NCBI RefSeq assembly: GCF_004799285.1
Contig: NZ_SSND01000004.1
Location: 1 to 64,000, forward strand
From: Aliigemmobacter aestuarii
Lineage (GTDB): Bacteria; Pseudomonadota; Alphaproteobacteria; Rhodobacterales; Rhodobacteraceae
Direction: 5' to 3'
DNA: 64,000 nucleotides
The position numbers and the translations under genes were made by a program. Below are positions 1-7,829 of the stretch, in pieces. The notes below the pieces were generated by a model, which was given only the letters and a program-made list of their open reading frames with translations, did not search any database and was not told the origin of the DNA. Within the stretch, counting starts at the first letter, position 1. Each line of letters opens with the position of its first letter.

Positions 1-126
1 ATCCCGGATCGCCGCGATCAGCAGTTCGGGAATGCCGCAAAGGCCAAAACCCCCCGCGGCAATGGTCATGCCGTCAAACAGCAGACCGTCCAACGCGGAT
101 TGCGCGTCAGGATAAACCTTCGTCAT
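1..126 (-). CDS. scoA: Succinyl-CoA:3-ketoacid CoA-transferase subunit A (N-terminal part only)
   Basis: Only the first 42 codons are inside the window; the gene runs off the left edge. The translation opens MTKVYPDAQSALDGLLFDGM and continues into a glycine-rich GGFGLCGIPE segment at residues 25-34, which is the hallmark of the alpha subunit of class I CoA-transferases (OXCT/ScoA). The family moves CoA from succinyl-CoA to acetoacetate in ketone-body and polyhydroxybutyrate turnover; the beta subunit gene would be expected just beyond the edge. The ATG is preceded by a purine-rich AGGGGG. Family assignment is good. The exact acyl substrate cannot be fixed from this fragment, so a related 3-oxoadipate transferase is possible. 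Confidence 0.8.
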   Translation of the reverse strand, partial: MTKVYPDAQSALDGLLFDGMTIAAGGFGLCGIPELLIAAIRD

Positions 127-184
127 GGGAAACCCCCTGCAAACTCTCCACGGGTTTTGTGGGGCAGGGCGCGGGCGGAGTCAA

Positions 185-201
185 TCGCCGCACTGCGGCG
201 A
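185..201 (-). terminator. Short GC hairpin after the RTX gene
   Basis: The arms TCGCCGCA and TGCGGCGA form an almost uninterrupted inverted repeat about 20 bases past the stop codon of the minus-strand RTX gene. There is no T-tract, so intrinsic termination is doubtful. It may be an RNA 3' end stabiliser. Confidence 0.3.
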
Positions 202-220
202 CTGCCCTTGGCCGCAGGTT

Positions 221-1981
221 TCAGAACAGCTCGATCGTGGCGCCGTTGAAGAGGTCGTCGAATGTGTCGACACCGCGGAACAGGATCGTCTCGCCGCCCG
301 CGAACCGAAGGGCGAAGTCGCCGTTGATCGTGGTGCCGAAGCGCTGGATCACCTCGGAGGAGCCGAGGGTTCCCGTCCACAGCCGGTCATCCAGCCAGAT
401 CGTGTCGCGCAGGTCTGCGGCCAGCCCCGGTGTGGTGCGGATATCGGTGATCACGTCCCGTCCCGACCCGCGGGTGAAGATGAAATCGTCGGGGCCCGCG
501 CCGCCGGTCAGCCGGTCGCGCCCGCCGCCGCCGTTCAGCACGTCATTGCCGGCGCCTCCGTTGATGGCGTCGTTTCCGCCTCCGCCGAACATCCGGTCAT
601 GGCCGCGCGCGCCGTCGATCCGGTCGCGCCCCGCCCCGCCGAAGAGGTCGTCGTTGCCGCCCCGTCCGTTCAGCGTATCGGCGCCGCCCCGGCTCTCGAT
701 ATAGTCGTCGCGCCCCGAGCCGTTCAGTGTGTTCGCCTGTGCGTTCCCCGCCTTGTAGGCCGCAAGGAACGGGGCCGGTTTCAGGAAGGGGTTCGACAGG
801 GCGAAGGTGCCGGGCCGGTCGGTGGCGCCCCCCGGCTGCAGGTCGCCGTCCGTCGCATGCACCGTGATCACCCGCCCGTCGGCGGAAATGTCGTAGCTGT
901 AGGCCGACACGTTCAGCCCGGCGTCGAAACTGTCTCCAGTCCGCGTCACGCCGTTCCAGGATCCCTGCAATTGCACCGATTTCCCGGTTGCGGCGTTGAA
1001 CAGCCAAAGCCCGTTCTTCGTCACGTCCGGATTGCCCGAATGCGAAAACAGCACGAACTGGCCGTTGCCGCTGATCTGGGGGCCATAGGAATCGCCGTCC
1101 AACTGGCGGCCTGCCTGATCGACCGACACAAGCCGCGTGTTGCCGCCGGCGGCAGAATAGAGGAACACGTCATCGTCGCCGTTCCGATCGCCGCTGATCA
1201 GGTTCGTGGCCTCGGACCGGTAGGCGACGAAGCGCCCGTCGGCGGAAATCTCGGCTTCGCGCGAGGTGGCGTTGCCCGGATCGCCGTTCGCGGCGCGGCT
1301 GATGATCCGCGCCCCGCCGCCTGTCCCATAAAGGACCACCTGATACCCGTTCGTCTCGGCCCCGGCCGAACTGGAGAAATAGCCGGTATAGGCCATGGCC
1401 AGCCCGTTCCCCGAAAGGGACGCAGGGCCGAAGGTCGAGGTTTCACCGGTCGGCGTGCCGGGGCGCGTCACCGTGTTCGAGACAAGATCGACGATTACCA
1501 TCTCGTCGCCGCCGCGGGTTCCGCCGAAACTGTCGATCCGGTCCACGGCGACGGCCACCTTCTGCCCGTTGCGCGACAGGGCCGCGAACGAGGTTTCCAG
1601 CAGAAGGCCGGGCCCCGCATTCGCCACCCCGGTGAAACCGGTGCCCGGGGTTCCGACCAGCACATCGATCGCGGCGTTCGGAAAGGCGATGCGGCTTCCG
1701 TCCGGCGCCAGCGCCACGGTGATGGCGAGGCCCGTCTGCAGAAGGCTGAACGTATTGGCCAGCGTGGTCTGCCCGGTCTGAAGATCGCGGACAAAGAAAT
1801 TGCGGTCGTTCAGGCCAAGGGGGCCGGGTGTATTGGGCACCAGATCGGTGGAGGTCGAGGCGAACAGGACAAAGCGGCCTGTTTCCGAGATGATCTGGCT
1901 GGAATTCAGCGGGTCGTTCCGGCCATTTCCGAGGCGTCCGCCGTTGCCGACCGAAACGAATTTCATGTGCGAAAGAAACAT
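221..1981 (-). CDS. Secreted RTX-type calcium-binding protein with beta-propeller-like N-terminal region
   Basis: A 586-residue protein with two recognisable parts. Residues from about 25 to 400 contain repeated motifs such as LSADGRFVAY and DVFLY, spaced like PD40/TolB beta-propeller blades. Residues about 420-500 are consecutive glycine/aspartate nonapeptides of the GGxGxDxLx type (GGADTLNGR, GGNDDLFGG, GGAGNDVLN), which form Ca2+-binding beta-rolls. The last ~85 residues form a hydrophobic, glycine-rich tail with no cysteine, as in type I secretion substrates, and no Sec signal peptide is visible. The ATG at 1981 is used because GGAG lies six bases upstream. No HlyB/HlyD/TolC-like transporter is in the window. 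The substrate or role outside the cell is unknown. Confidence 0.8.
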   Translation of the reverse strand: MFLSHMKFVSVGNGGRLGNGRNDPLNSSQIISETGRFVLFASTSTDLVPNTPGPLGLNDRNFFVRDLQTGQTTLANTFSLLQTGLAITVALAPDGSRIAFPNAAIDVLVGTPGTGFTGVANAGPGLLLETSFAALSRNGQKVAVAVDRIDSFGGTRGGDEMVIVDLVSNTVTRPGTPTGETSTFGPASLSGNGLAMAYTGYFSSSAGAETNGYQVVLYGTGGGARIISRAANGDPGNATSREAEISADGRFVAYRSEATNLISGDRNGDDDVFLYSAAGGNTRLVSVDQAGRQLDGDSYGPQISGNGQFVLFSHSGNPDVTKNGLWLFNAATGKSVQLQGSWNGVTRTGDSFDAGLNVSAYSYDISADGRVITVHATDGDLQPGGATDRPGTFALSNPFLKPAPFLAAYKAGNAQANTLNGSGRDDYIESRGGADTLNGRGGNDDLFGGAGRDRIDGARGHDRMFGGGGNDAINGGAGNDVLNGGGGRDRLTGGAGPDDFIFTRGSGRDVITDIRTTPGLAADLRDTIWLDDRLWTGTLGSSEVIQRFGTTINGDFALRFAGGETILFRGVDTFDDLFNGATIELF

Positions 1982-1991
1982 GGGTCACTCC

Positions 1992-2015
1992 GTAAAACCT
2001 TGGGTAAAACCTTGG
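1992..2015. repeat. 12-bp tandem duplication in the RTX gene leader
   Basis: GTAAAACCTTGG occurs twice head-to-tail immediately upstream of the RTX gene start, covering its 5' untranslated region. It could duplicate a regulatory site or be a slippage product. Nothing else is recognised between it and the tRNA gene apart from a small GCGGGA-TTTT-TCCCGC hairpin at about 2078-2093. Confidence 0.6.
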
Positions 2016-2183
2016 TGCTAATGCAGCTACGAATATGCGGGTCGGAAATTCCGCAGATCAAATCAAATCTTCAGGGTGCGGGATTTTTCCCGCTTCGGTG
2101 ATGCGGGTGCCGTGGAGCGGTTCTGCAGCGCCCGCCTGCCATCCCTTTACCCCGCCGCCGCGGCCGCTATGCTGCGCGCGCCC

Positions 2184-2267
2184 GCCCGCGTGGTGGAATG
2201 GTAGACACAGGGGACTTAAAATCCCTAGGCTTCGGCCATGCCGGTTCGAGTCCGGCCGCGGGCACCA
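2184..2267 (+). tRNA. tRNA-Leu, anticodon TAA
   Basis: A full cloverleaf can be drawn: acceptor stem GCCCGCG pairs with CGCGGGC, followed by A and an encoded CCA. The D-arm contains TGGTGGAATGGTAGACA. The anticodon stem GGGGA/TCCCT holds the loop CTTAAAA with TAA at 2217-2219. A long class II variable arm with a TTCG loop follows, then the T-arm GGTTCGAGTCC. The long variable arm and the TAA anticodon identify leucine, reading UUA and possibly UUG codons. No tRNA-targeted integrase gene is found nearby. Confidence 0.96.
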
Positions 2268-2406
2268 TCCATTTGGCTCGTTCCGCGTTCGGCGTTCGGC
2301 CGTCGTAGGGACGGGCAGGTCGTGACGCGCAGGTCGTGACGGGCCGTCTTGCGGGCGCAAGGCCTGTCTGGTTTGATCTTCCGGTCAGCAGGAAGGAGCC
2401 GGAGCC

Positions 2407-3024
2407 ATGGCGACAGAATCCGAAGTTTTCACGCTTCCCGCGCGTCGGGGTCGTGCGGTGCGCCTTGGAAAGGGCGACGCGATCCAGATCATCAACACAC
2501 ACGGGTCGCAGGTGGTGGATACATGGGTGTTCAACGCCGAGGACCTGACCGAATTCTAGTCGAACGAACACATGCGGCCGACGCTTGGCAAGCTTTGGCC
2601 GGGCAAGGGCGATGCGCTGATCACGAACCGGCGCCGGCCGATCGCGATCATCGAAGAGGATACGTCGCCCGGGCGTCACGATACGCTGATCGCGGCCTGT
2701 GACGATTATCGCTATGGGCTTCTGGGGTGCAGGGATTACCACGACAACTGCACCGACAACCTGCATGCGGCGATGCGGCGGATCGGGCTTGAGGCGCCGG
2801 AATGCCCAAGCCCGCTGAACCTGTGGATGAACATTCCGGTTGCGGCGGACGGATCGACAAGCTGGGGCGAACCCCTGTCGAAGCCCGGCGACCATGTCGT
2901 TCTTCGTGCGTTGATGGATTGCGTGGTGGCGATGTCGGCCTGTCCGCAGGACATGCTGCCGATCAATGGCGCGGATTGCCAGCCCACCGAGGCGCATTAC
3001 CGGATCCTGCACGGCCCGCGCTGA
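2407..3024 (+). pseudogene. DUF1989 (urea carboxylase-associated) family protein, interrupted by amber codon
   Basis: An ATG with GGAAGGAG upstream opens a frame reading MATESEVFTLPARRGRAVRL and onward, which stops after 50 codons at an in-frame TAG (2557-2559). The same frame then continues uninterrupted from codon 52 to a normal TGA at 3024. The joined product would be about 205 residues, the usual size of DUF1989 proteins. It carries the family-like segments HDTLIAACDDYRYG, PSPLNLWMNIPV and SACPQDMLPING. Reading-frame integrity and codon use after the TAG look like coding sequence. The simplest reading is a recent nonsense mutation of a TGG, TTG or similar codon. A sequencing error or a functional re-start at the ATG at 2572 cannot be excluded. 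Confidence 0.75.
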
Positions 3025-3052
3025 GGGCGGCGGCGGGCTTTTGCCGCCGGGA

Positions 3053-3286
3053 TCAGCAGGTGCCGCCGCAGAGGCGGGCCTGTCGGGGCGGTTCGGGCCA
3101 GCTTACCTTTTGCGGCCACTCGGCCTTTTGCGGCAGGACCATCAGTTGGCGGCGATAGTCGAGCCACTGCGCCCGACCTGCCAGCGCGACGGGATGGCTT
3201 TCGATCCACTCCGTCGCCATGAGACAGCGGCGATGATAGAGCACGGCAATCTCTTCTGTGTTCCGGGCGAAGGGCAATTCGGTCAT
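3053..3286 (-). CDS. Small orphan protein resembling phage tail assembly chaperones
   Basis: A 77-residue protein. Residues about 20-70 follow a pattern seen in Phage_tail_APC-type tail assembly chaperones: R..LM..TEWI, then WLDYRRQL, then W P..V.WPEPP. The C-terminus ends in CGGTC. I use the ATG at 3286, which has AGAGG about twelve bases upstream; a TTG thirteen codons earlier is also open. The gene converges on the broken DUF1989 gene and is preceded by a perfect FNR-type palindrome centred 61 bases before the start codon. No other phage gene is present, so it is either a domesticated remnant or a look-alike host protein. Its function is unknown. Confidence 0.55.
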   Translation of the reverse strand: MTELPFARNTEEIAVLYHRRCLMATEWIESHPVALAGRAQWLDYRRQLMVLPQKAEWPQKVSWPEPPRQARLCGGTC

Positions 3287-3340
3287 GGGTGCGGTGATCC
3301 TCTCTGGCGGGTATCGTGCGCGCAATCGCCGAAAAATGGA

Positions 3341-3354
3341 TTGATATATATCAA
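3341..3354. promoter_or_regulatory. Perfect FNR/FnrL/Anr-type box
   Basis: TTGATATATATCAA is a perfect 14-bp palindrome matching the FNR-family consensus TTGAT-N4-ATCAA. Its centre lies 61 bases upstream of the minus-strand orphan gene (start 3286) and about 195 bases upstream of the lacI-type gene. With the class II position of -41.5, transcription of the orphan would start near 3306 and give a leader of about 20 bases. Oxygen-responsive control of the orphan is inferred. Confidence 0.65.
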
Positions 3355-3542
3355 GCAGCGACCCCTGTGCCCTGGCGCCGGGGGACGCGGGACCGTTGCA
3401 GATCGCCGGGGATGGCCGGGAAAACCCGCGATTTCACACGGTCGGGAAGCGGTGTAAGGTGGCCCGGTGCAACGGCTGGCTCCCTGTGGCGAGGGCATGG
3501 CCCTCAGGCCGGGGATGTCAAAGCGGGCGTGGTGGAACGGGC

Positions 3543-4541
3543 ATGGCGGTAACCCTGAAGGACGTGGCAGAGCGCGCGGGCGTGTCCCGTTCGGCGGTGT
3601 CGCGCACCTTCACGCCGGGCGCGTCGGTTTCGGCCAGAACCCGCGAAAAGGTGGAACGGGCGGCGCGCGATCTGGGCTATGCGCCCAATGCGCTGGCCTC
3701 AAGCCTGACGACCGGACGCACCAAGCTCATCGGCCTGATCGTGAACAACTTCCACAATCCCCTGATCCTCGAGGTGTTCGACCTGTTCACCCGGGGCTTG
3801 CAGGACAGGGGCCTGCGGCCGCTGGTGGTGAACCTCAGTGCCGCGACCGATCCGGCGGGAACGGTGCGGATGCTCAGGCAGTATTCCGTCGATGGCGTGA
3901 TCGTGGCGTCCTCCACCCTGCCGCCAAGTTTTTCGGCCTCGTTCCGCGAGGCGGGGATTCCGGTGGTTCATGCCTTCGGGCGCCATTCGCCCGCGCCGGA
4001 TGTCCATGTCGCGGGGATCGACAACATCGTCTGCGGCCGGATGGCCGCTGATGCGCTGGTCCGCCGGGGCCACCGCCGGGTGGGGTTTCTGGGCGGGCCG
4101 GAACGGGCCAGTTCGACGCAGGATCGCGCCGCGGGGTTCCTTGAGGCCCTGAAGGCCCATCCCGGCATTTCCGTCAGCGTCAGCTACGCGACCGATTACA
4201 CCTTCGATGCCGGCCGGACCGAGATGCAGCGCCTGCTTTCCGGCACCCCGGCCGAGGCCTATTTCTGTGGCGACGACCTGTTGGCCATCGGCGCGCTGAG
4301 CGCGATCCGCGAGGCTGGCCTGCAAGTGCCCGGGGATATCGGCCTGATCGGGCTGAACGACATGGAAATGGCGCGCTGGCAGAACATCGGGCTGACGACG
4401 ATCCGCCAGCCCGTGGCGCAGATCATCGAGGCGGCGATCGACCTTGTGGTGAAGACGATCGAAACCCCCGACTGCCCGATTGAATCCCGGCTTTTCCCCT
4501 GCGATGTGATTGACCGCCAGACGCTGCGCCCGCCCCTCTGA
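3543..4541 (+). CDS. LacI-family transcriptional regulator of the inositol locus
   Basis: A 332-residue repressor-type protein. An N-terminal LacI helix-turn-helix (TLKDVAERAGVSRSAVSRTF, residues about 4-23) is followed by a hinge and a periplasmic-binding-protein-like sugar-sensing core (TGRTKLIGLIVNNFHNPL onward). The ATG at 3543 is chosen because it opens directly into the HTH; the frame is open further upstream, but that stretch is unlike the family. It lies convergent with and seven bases from the adjacent dehydrogenase gene. The divergent promoter of the inositol genes at 7.7 kb carries a LacI-type palindrome. I infer that it controls these genes in response to inositol or an inositol catabolite. 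Confidence 0.88.
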   Translation: MAVTLKDVAERAGVSRSAVSRTFTPGASVSARTREKVERAARDLGYAPNALASSLTTGRTKLIGLIVNNFHNPLILEVFDLFTRGLQDRGLRPLVVNLSAATDPAGTVRMLRQYSVDGVIVASSTLPPSFSASFREAGIPVVHAFGRHSPAPDVHVAGIDNIVCGRMAADALVRRGHRRVGFLGGPERASSTQDRAAGFLEALKAHPGISVSVSYATDYTFDAGRTEMQRLLSGTPAEAYFCGDDLLAIGALSAIREAGLQVPGDIGLIGLNDMEMARWQNIGLTTIRQPVAQIIEAAIDLVVKTIETPDCPIESRLFPCDVIDRQTLRPPL

Positions 4542-4548
4542 CGCACCG

Positions 4549-5682
4549 TCAGCGGAACATCGGCGGGCGGGCATCGACCCATGCGCCCCCCGCCCTGGCC
4601 GAGGCCACGGCCGCATGGACCGCCGCCATCGACCGCAGGCCGCTTTCCGCGCCCGGAAGCCCGTCGCGCGCTTCTCCCCGGATCGCATCGGCGAGATCGC
4701 AATAGATGTTCGCCACCGCCAGCGGAAAACCCTCTGGGTGGGCGATGGCCACGCGCGACAGGCGCCGCGCCTCGTCATGCAGCCCTCCTTCGCCCTTTTC
4801 GATGATCTGGGTGCGCCCGCCGACCGGCGTATAAATCAGCTGGTTCGGCTGTTCCGAAGCCCAACGAAGCCCCCCGGTTTCGCCGAAGACCTGAATGTCG
4901 AACCCGTGCTGACGGCCGATCGCGACCGAGGATGTCCAAAGCCGCCCGACCGTGCCGCCGGTCATGCGGAAATTCACCATCGCGTCATCCTCCAGTTCAC
5001 GGCTGGGGATGGTCGAGGCGAAATCGGCGGACAGGCGTTCCACCTCGTCATCGCAGATGAAGCTTGCCATGTGCAGCGCATGGATTCCGCAATCGGCGAA
5101 CTGCCCCGAGACCCCCGCCATCGCCGGATCATAGCGCCAGCGCACGCGGGGATTGTCGGCATCCGTCGCATCGCCGTGGTGGCCGTGGCTGAAGTTCGTG
5201 ACGACCAGCCGCACGCGCCCGACCTCGCCCGCGCGCACCATGGCGCGGGCCTGGCGGATCATCGGATAGGCGGAATAGCAGTAGTTGACCGCGCAGATGC
5301 GGCCCGTCCGGCGCGCGGTGCGCACGATCTCTTCGCCCTCGTCCACCGTCATTGTCATGGGCTTTTCGCACAGCACGTGGAACCCGGCCTCTAGAAACGC
5401 CCGGGTGATCTCGAAATGGGTGGAATTGGGTGTGGCCACGGTGACAAGGTCGACGCGGTCGGGGCGGTTCCGTTCGCCTTCCAGCATCTCGCGCCAGTCG
5501 CCATAGGCACGGTCGGCGGCGATGCCCAGACGTTGTGCATAGTCGCGCCCGGCATCGGGCCGGTGGTCCAGCGCGCCCGCGACAAAGGCGAAATGCCCGT
5601 CAGCCTGCGCGCCAAGACGGTGTGCCGGGCCGATCTGGCTGCCTTCGCCGCCGCCGATCATGCCCCAGTTCAGTTTGGCCAT
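4549..5682 (-). CDS. Gfo/Idh/MocA-family oxidoreductase (probable inositol/sugar dehydrogenase)
   Basis: A 377-residue NAD(P)-dependent dehydrogenase. The Rossmann motif GMIGGGEGS is at residues 7-15 and the family EKP motif at 106-108. The catalytic-region DCGIHALH follows, with D197 and H201 in the usual D-x3-H arrangement. The family oxidises or epimerises polyols and sugars such as myo- or scyllo-inositol, or converts keto-inositols. It is the last gene of a three-gene minus-strand operon (dehydrogenase, IolE-like, this gene) with gaps of 13 and 9 bases. The presence of two such enzymes suggests different inositol stereoisomers, or one oxidising and one reducing step. The precise substrate is not determinable. 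Confidence 0.85.
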   Translation of the reverse strand: MAKLNWGMIGGGEGSQIGPAHRLGAQADGHFAFVAGALDHRPDAGRDYAQRLGIAADRAYGDWREMLEGERNRPDRVDLVTVATPNSTHFEITRAFLEAGFHVLCEKPMTMTVDEGEEIVRTARRTGRICAVNYCYSAYPMIRQARAMVRAGEVGRVRLVVTNFSHGHHGDATDADNPRVRWRYDPAMAGVSGQFADCGIHALHMASFICDDEVERLSADFASTIPSRELEDDAMVNFRMTGGTVGRLWTSSVAIGRQHGFDIQVFGETGGLRWASEQPNQLIYTPVGGRTQIIEKGEGGLHDEARRLSRVAIAHPEGFPLAVANIYCDLADAIRGEARDGLPGAESGLRSMAAVHAAVASARAGGAWVDARPPMFR

Positions 5683-5691
5683 GGCTTTCCC

Positions 5692-6582
5692 TCAGAATCC
5701 GATGGATTTCAGATAGTCGCGGTTCCGGCGCGCGTCCTCGACCGGGTGGACATCCAGCGTCGGGTCGCAATCCTGCTCGACCGTGCACCAGCCTTCGTAT
5801 CCCGCGTCCAGCAGGATCTGCCGGACTGCGGGGAAATCGACATCGCCCTGCCCGAGATTGCAGAAGATGCCTTGCCCGCAGGCGTCGTAAAAACCCGTGC
5901 CGCGCGCGATCACATCCGCCTTCACCGCCGGGTCGATATCCTTGAAATGCATGTACGAGATGCGCCCGACATGGCGGCGCATGAAGGCCACCGGATCGAA
6001 CCCCGCATAGGAATGATGGCCGGTGTCGAAACAGATCTTCAGGATCTTTTCATCCACCTCGTCCAGGAGGCGTTCCAGTTCGGGTTCAAAGTCGATGAAG
6101 CCCGCCGCATGGGCATGGATGCCGACGGTCAGGCCGTAATCCTCGGCACCCATCCGGGCGACCGTGGCGATGCGGTCGCGGAAGGCTGTCCATTCGGCAA
6201 GGTCCATCTGTTCGGCGGCATCCGGGCGGCCCGCCGTGGGTGCCCGGCGGGGCGAGATCGAATCGATCAGCACCAGATGCCGCGCACCATGCGCGACCAG
6301 CGCCCGGCAGGTCCGCTGCGCCGCATCCACCACCTCGTCCCATTTGGCGGGATCGTGGAACGGGCGAAAGACCACGCCGCCGATCAGCTCCAGCCCGTTT
6401 TCGGCCAGCGCCTCGGACAGGATCGCGGGGTCTTCGGGCATGTAGCCGATGGGGCCAAGCTCGATCCCGCGGTATCCTGCGTCGGCGCAGTCCTTCAGCA
6501 CCTGACGCCAGGGCGGGTTGCGCGGATCGCCCGCGAATTCGACGCCCCAGGAACAGGGCGCATTGCCGATGCGGATGGTCAT
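5692..6582 (-). CDS. iolE: IolE-like TIM-barrel inosose dehydratase/isomerase
   Basis: A 296-residue protein of the xylose-isomerase-like TIM-barrel family. It starts TIRIGNAPCSWGVEF, has the metal-ligand segment GIELGP with E41, and further acidic/histidine positions in FDTGHHSYAGFDP and SYMHFKDID. IolE proteins dehydrate 2-keto-myo-inositol (inosose) to the diketone that IolD then hydrolyses. The gene sits between two inositol-type dehydrogenase genes and opposite iolD, and no other inosose dehydratase is in the locus, which supports this role. An isomerase or epimerase acting on keto-inositols is the main alternative. Confidence 0.72.
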   Translation of the reverse strand: MTIRIGNAPCSWGVEFAGDPRNPPWRQVLKDCADAGYRGIELGPIGYMPEDPAILSEALAENGLELIGGVVFRPFHDPAKWDEVVDAAQRTCRALVAHGARHLVLIDSISPRRAPTAGRPDAAEQMDLAEWTAFRDRIATVARMGAEDYGLTVGIHAHAAGFIDFEPELERLLDEVDEKILKICFDTGHHSYAGFDPVAFMRRHVGRISYMHFKDIDPAVKADVIARGTGFYDACGQGIFCNLGQGDVDFPAVRQILLDAGYEGWCTVEQDCDPTLDVHPVEDARRNRDYLKSIGF

Positions 6583-6595
6583 TTCGGGGTGTTCC

Positions 6596-7711
6596 TCATG
6601 TGGTCAGGACGCTGTGCCAGCGTCCGTCGGCGGATGCGGCGAAGGCCGTTTCGATCACCTGGGCCACGGCAAGGCCATCGCGGAAGGTTGGCCAGACCGG
6701 GCGGCCTGTCTCGATCGCGGTCAGGAAATCGCGCGCCTCGATGATGATCTGATCCTGATATCCGGTGCCATGGCCCGGACCCTGGCAGAAGGCGAGGTAA
6801 TCGGGATGTGCGGGGCCGGTCAGGATGCGGGTGAAGCCGCGCGCGGCCTCGGGCCCTTCGGCGCGATAGAGCCAGACCGCGTTCTGGTCTTCCTGGTCAA
6901 AGCGGATCGCGCCCTTCGTGCCGTGGATTTCATAGGCATAGCCCATCTTCCGCCCGGTCGCGGTGCGGCTGATGTAGAGATGCCCCATCACGCCCGAGGC
7001 AAAGCGCAGCATGATCTGGGCGTGGTCGTCATTGTCCACCGCGACCGGGCCATGCGGGCCGGGGCGGGTGGTGTGGATCGTCTCGATCCGGGCCGACAGT
7101 TCGGCGACATCCCCCATCAGTGCCAGCGCGCAGTTGATCGGATGCGGCGCCAGATCGCCCATGCAGCCATTCGCGCGCCCGGTCGTCCGCCATGTCGCGG
7201 GCAGCGCGGGATCGGCCAGGAAATCCTCGGTATGTTCGCCGCGGAACCACGTCACCTGTCCGATGGCGCCTTCGGCCAGAAGGCGGCGTACGAACTGCGT
7301 GGCGGGGGTGCGCACATAGTTGAAGCCGATCATGTTCGGCAGGCCCGAGGCCTCTGCCGCCGCCACCATCGCGCGCGCATCCTCAAGCGAGGCCCCAAGC
7401 GGTTTTTCGCAAAAGACGGGCTTTCCCGCGGCAAAGGCCGCTTCGGCAATCGCGCGGTGGGTGGCTTGCGGCGAGGCGATCACCACCGCCTCGACCCGTG
7501 GATCGGCGACGAGGTCGCGCCAGTCGCGCGCCGCGCGGGCAAATCCATAGGCGCGCCGATAGGTTTCGGCCGAATCCGCGCTTGAGGCGGCGATCATTTC
7601 AAGCCGGGGCCTGAGGGCAGTGTCAAAGACCGCGCCCACGGCAGACAGGGCCACGGCATGGGCCTTGCCCATGTAGCCGCCGCCGACAAGCCCGATCCCG
7701 ATTTCCCGCAT
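6596..7711 (-). CDS. Gfo/Idh/MocA-family oxidoreductase (probable inositol 2-dehydrogenase)
   Basis: A 371-residue dehydrogenase and the first gene of the minus-strand inositol operon. It has GLVGGGYMG at residues 7-15 for NAD(P) binding and EKP at 102-104. The start at 7711 is fixed by AGGAGG seven bases upstream; an earlier ATG would lie in the operator. The position directly next to the divergent iolD promoter makes it the best candidate for the enzyme that begins myo-inositol oxidation (IolG role). It is similar in size but clearly different in sequence from the second dehydrogenase in the operon. Specificity for myo-, scyllo- or chiro-inositol is not visible. Confidence 0.85.
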   Translation of the reverse strand: MREIGIGLVGGGYMGKAHAVALSAVGAVFDTALRPRLEMIAASSADSAETYRRAYGFARAARDWRDLVADPRVEAVVIASPQATHRAIAEAAFAAGKPVFCEKPLGASLEDARAMVAAAEASGLPNMIGFNYVRTPATQFVRRLLAEGAIGQVTWFRGEHTEDFLADPALPATWRTTGRANGCMGDLAPHPINCALALMGDVAELSARIETIHTTRPGPHGPVAVDNDDHAQIMLRFASGVMGHLYISRTATGRKMGYAYEIHGTKGAIRFDQEDQNAVWLYRAEGPEAARGFTRILTGPAHPDYLAFCQGPGHGTGYQDQIIIEARDFLTAIETGRPVWPTFRDGLAVAQVIETAFAASADGRWHSVLTT

Positions 7712-7731
7712 TGGCGCCTCCTGTCGTCGAC

Positions 7732-7751
7732 CCGGTTGCAACCGGTTGCAA
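7732..7751. promoter_or_regulatory. LacI-type operator in the divergent inositol promoter
   Basis: TTGCAACCGGTTGCAA (7736-7751) is a perfect 16-bp palindrome. The 20 bases from 7732 are also CCGGTTGCAA repeated exactly twice. It lies between the divergent dehydrogenase (start 7711) and iolD (start 7830), and the central CG with TTGCAA-like flanks is typical of LacI-family operators. It probably binds the regulator encoded at 3543-4541 and represses both directions. Confidence 0.72.
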
Positions 7752-7829
7752 AAGATGTATCCTCAGTCCGCACGGCGCGCAAGTCCCGTTCCTGTCGAAA
7801 CGCGGGGGGCGCCATGCGGGGGAGGAAGA

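Noticed and set aside
2557-2559. TAG as pyrrolysine or programmed read-through codon
   Set aside because: No pyrrolysine machinery or read-through signal is visible in the window and the family is not known for it; a nonsense mutation is simpler.
2184-3286. Prophage or genomic island inserted at tRNA-Leu
   Set aside because: Only one weakly phage-like small gene is present. No integrase, no second copy of the tRNA 3' end and no other phage genes were seen.
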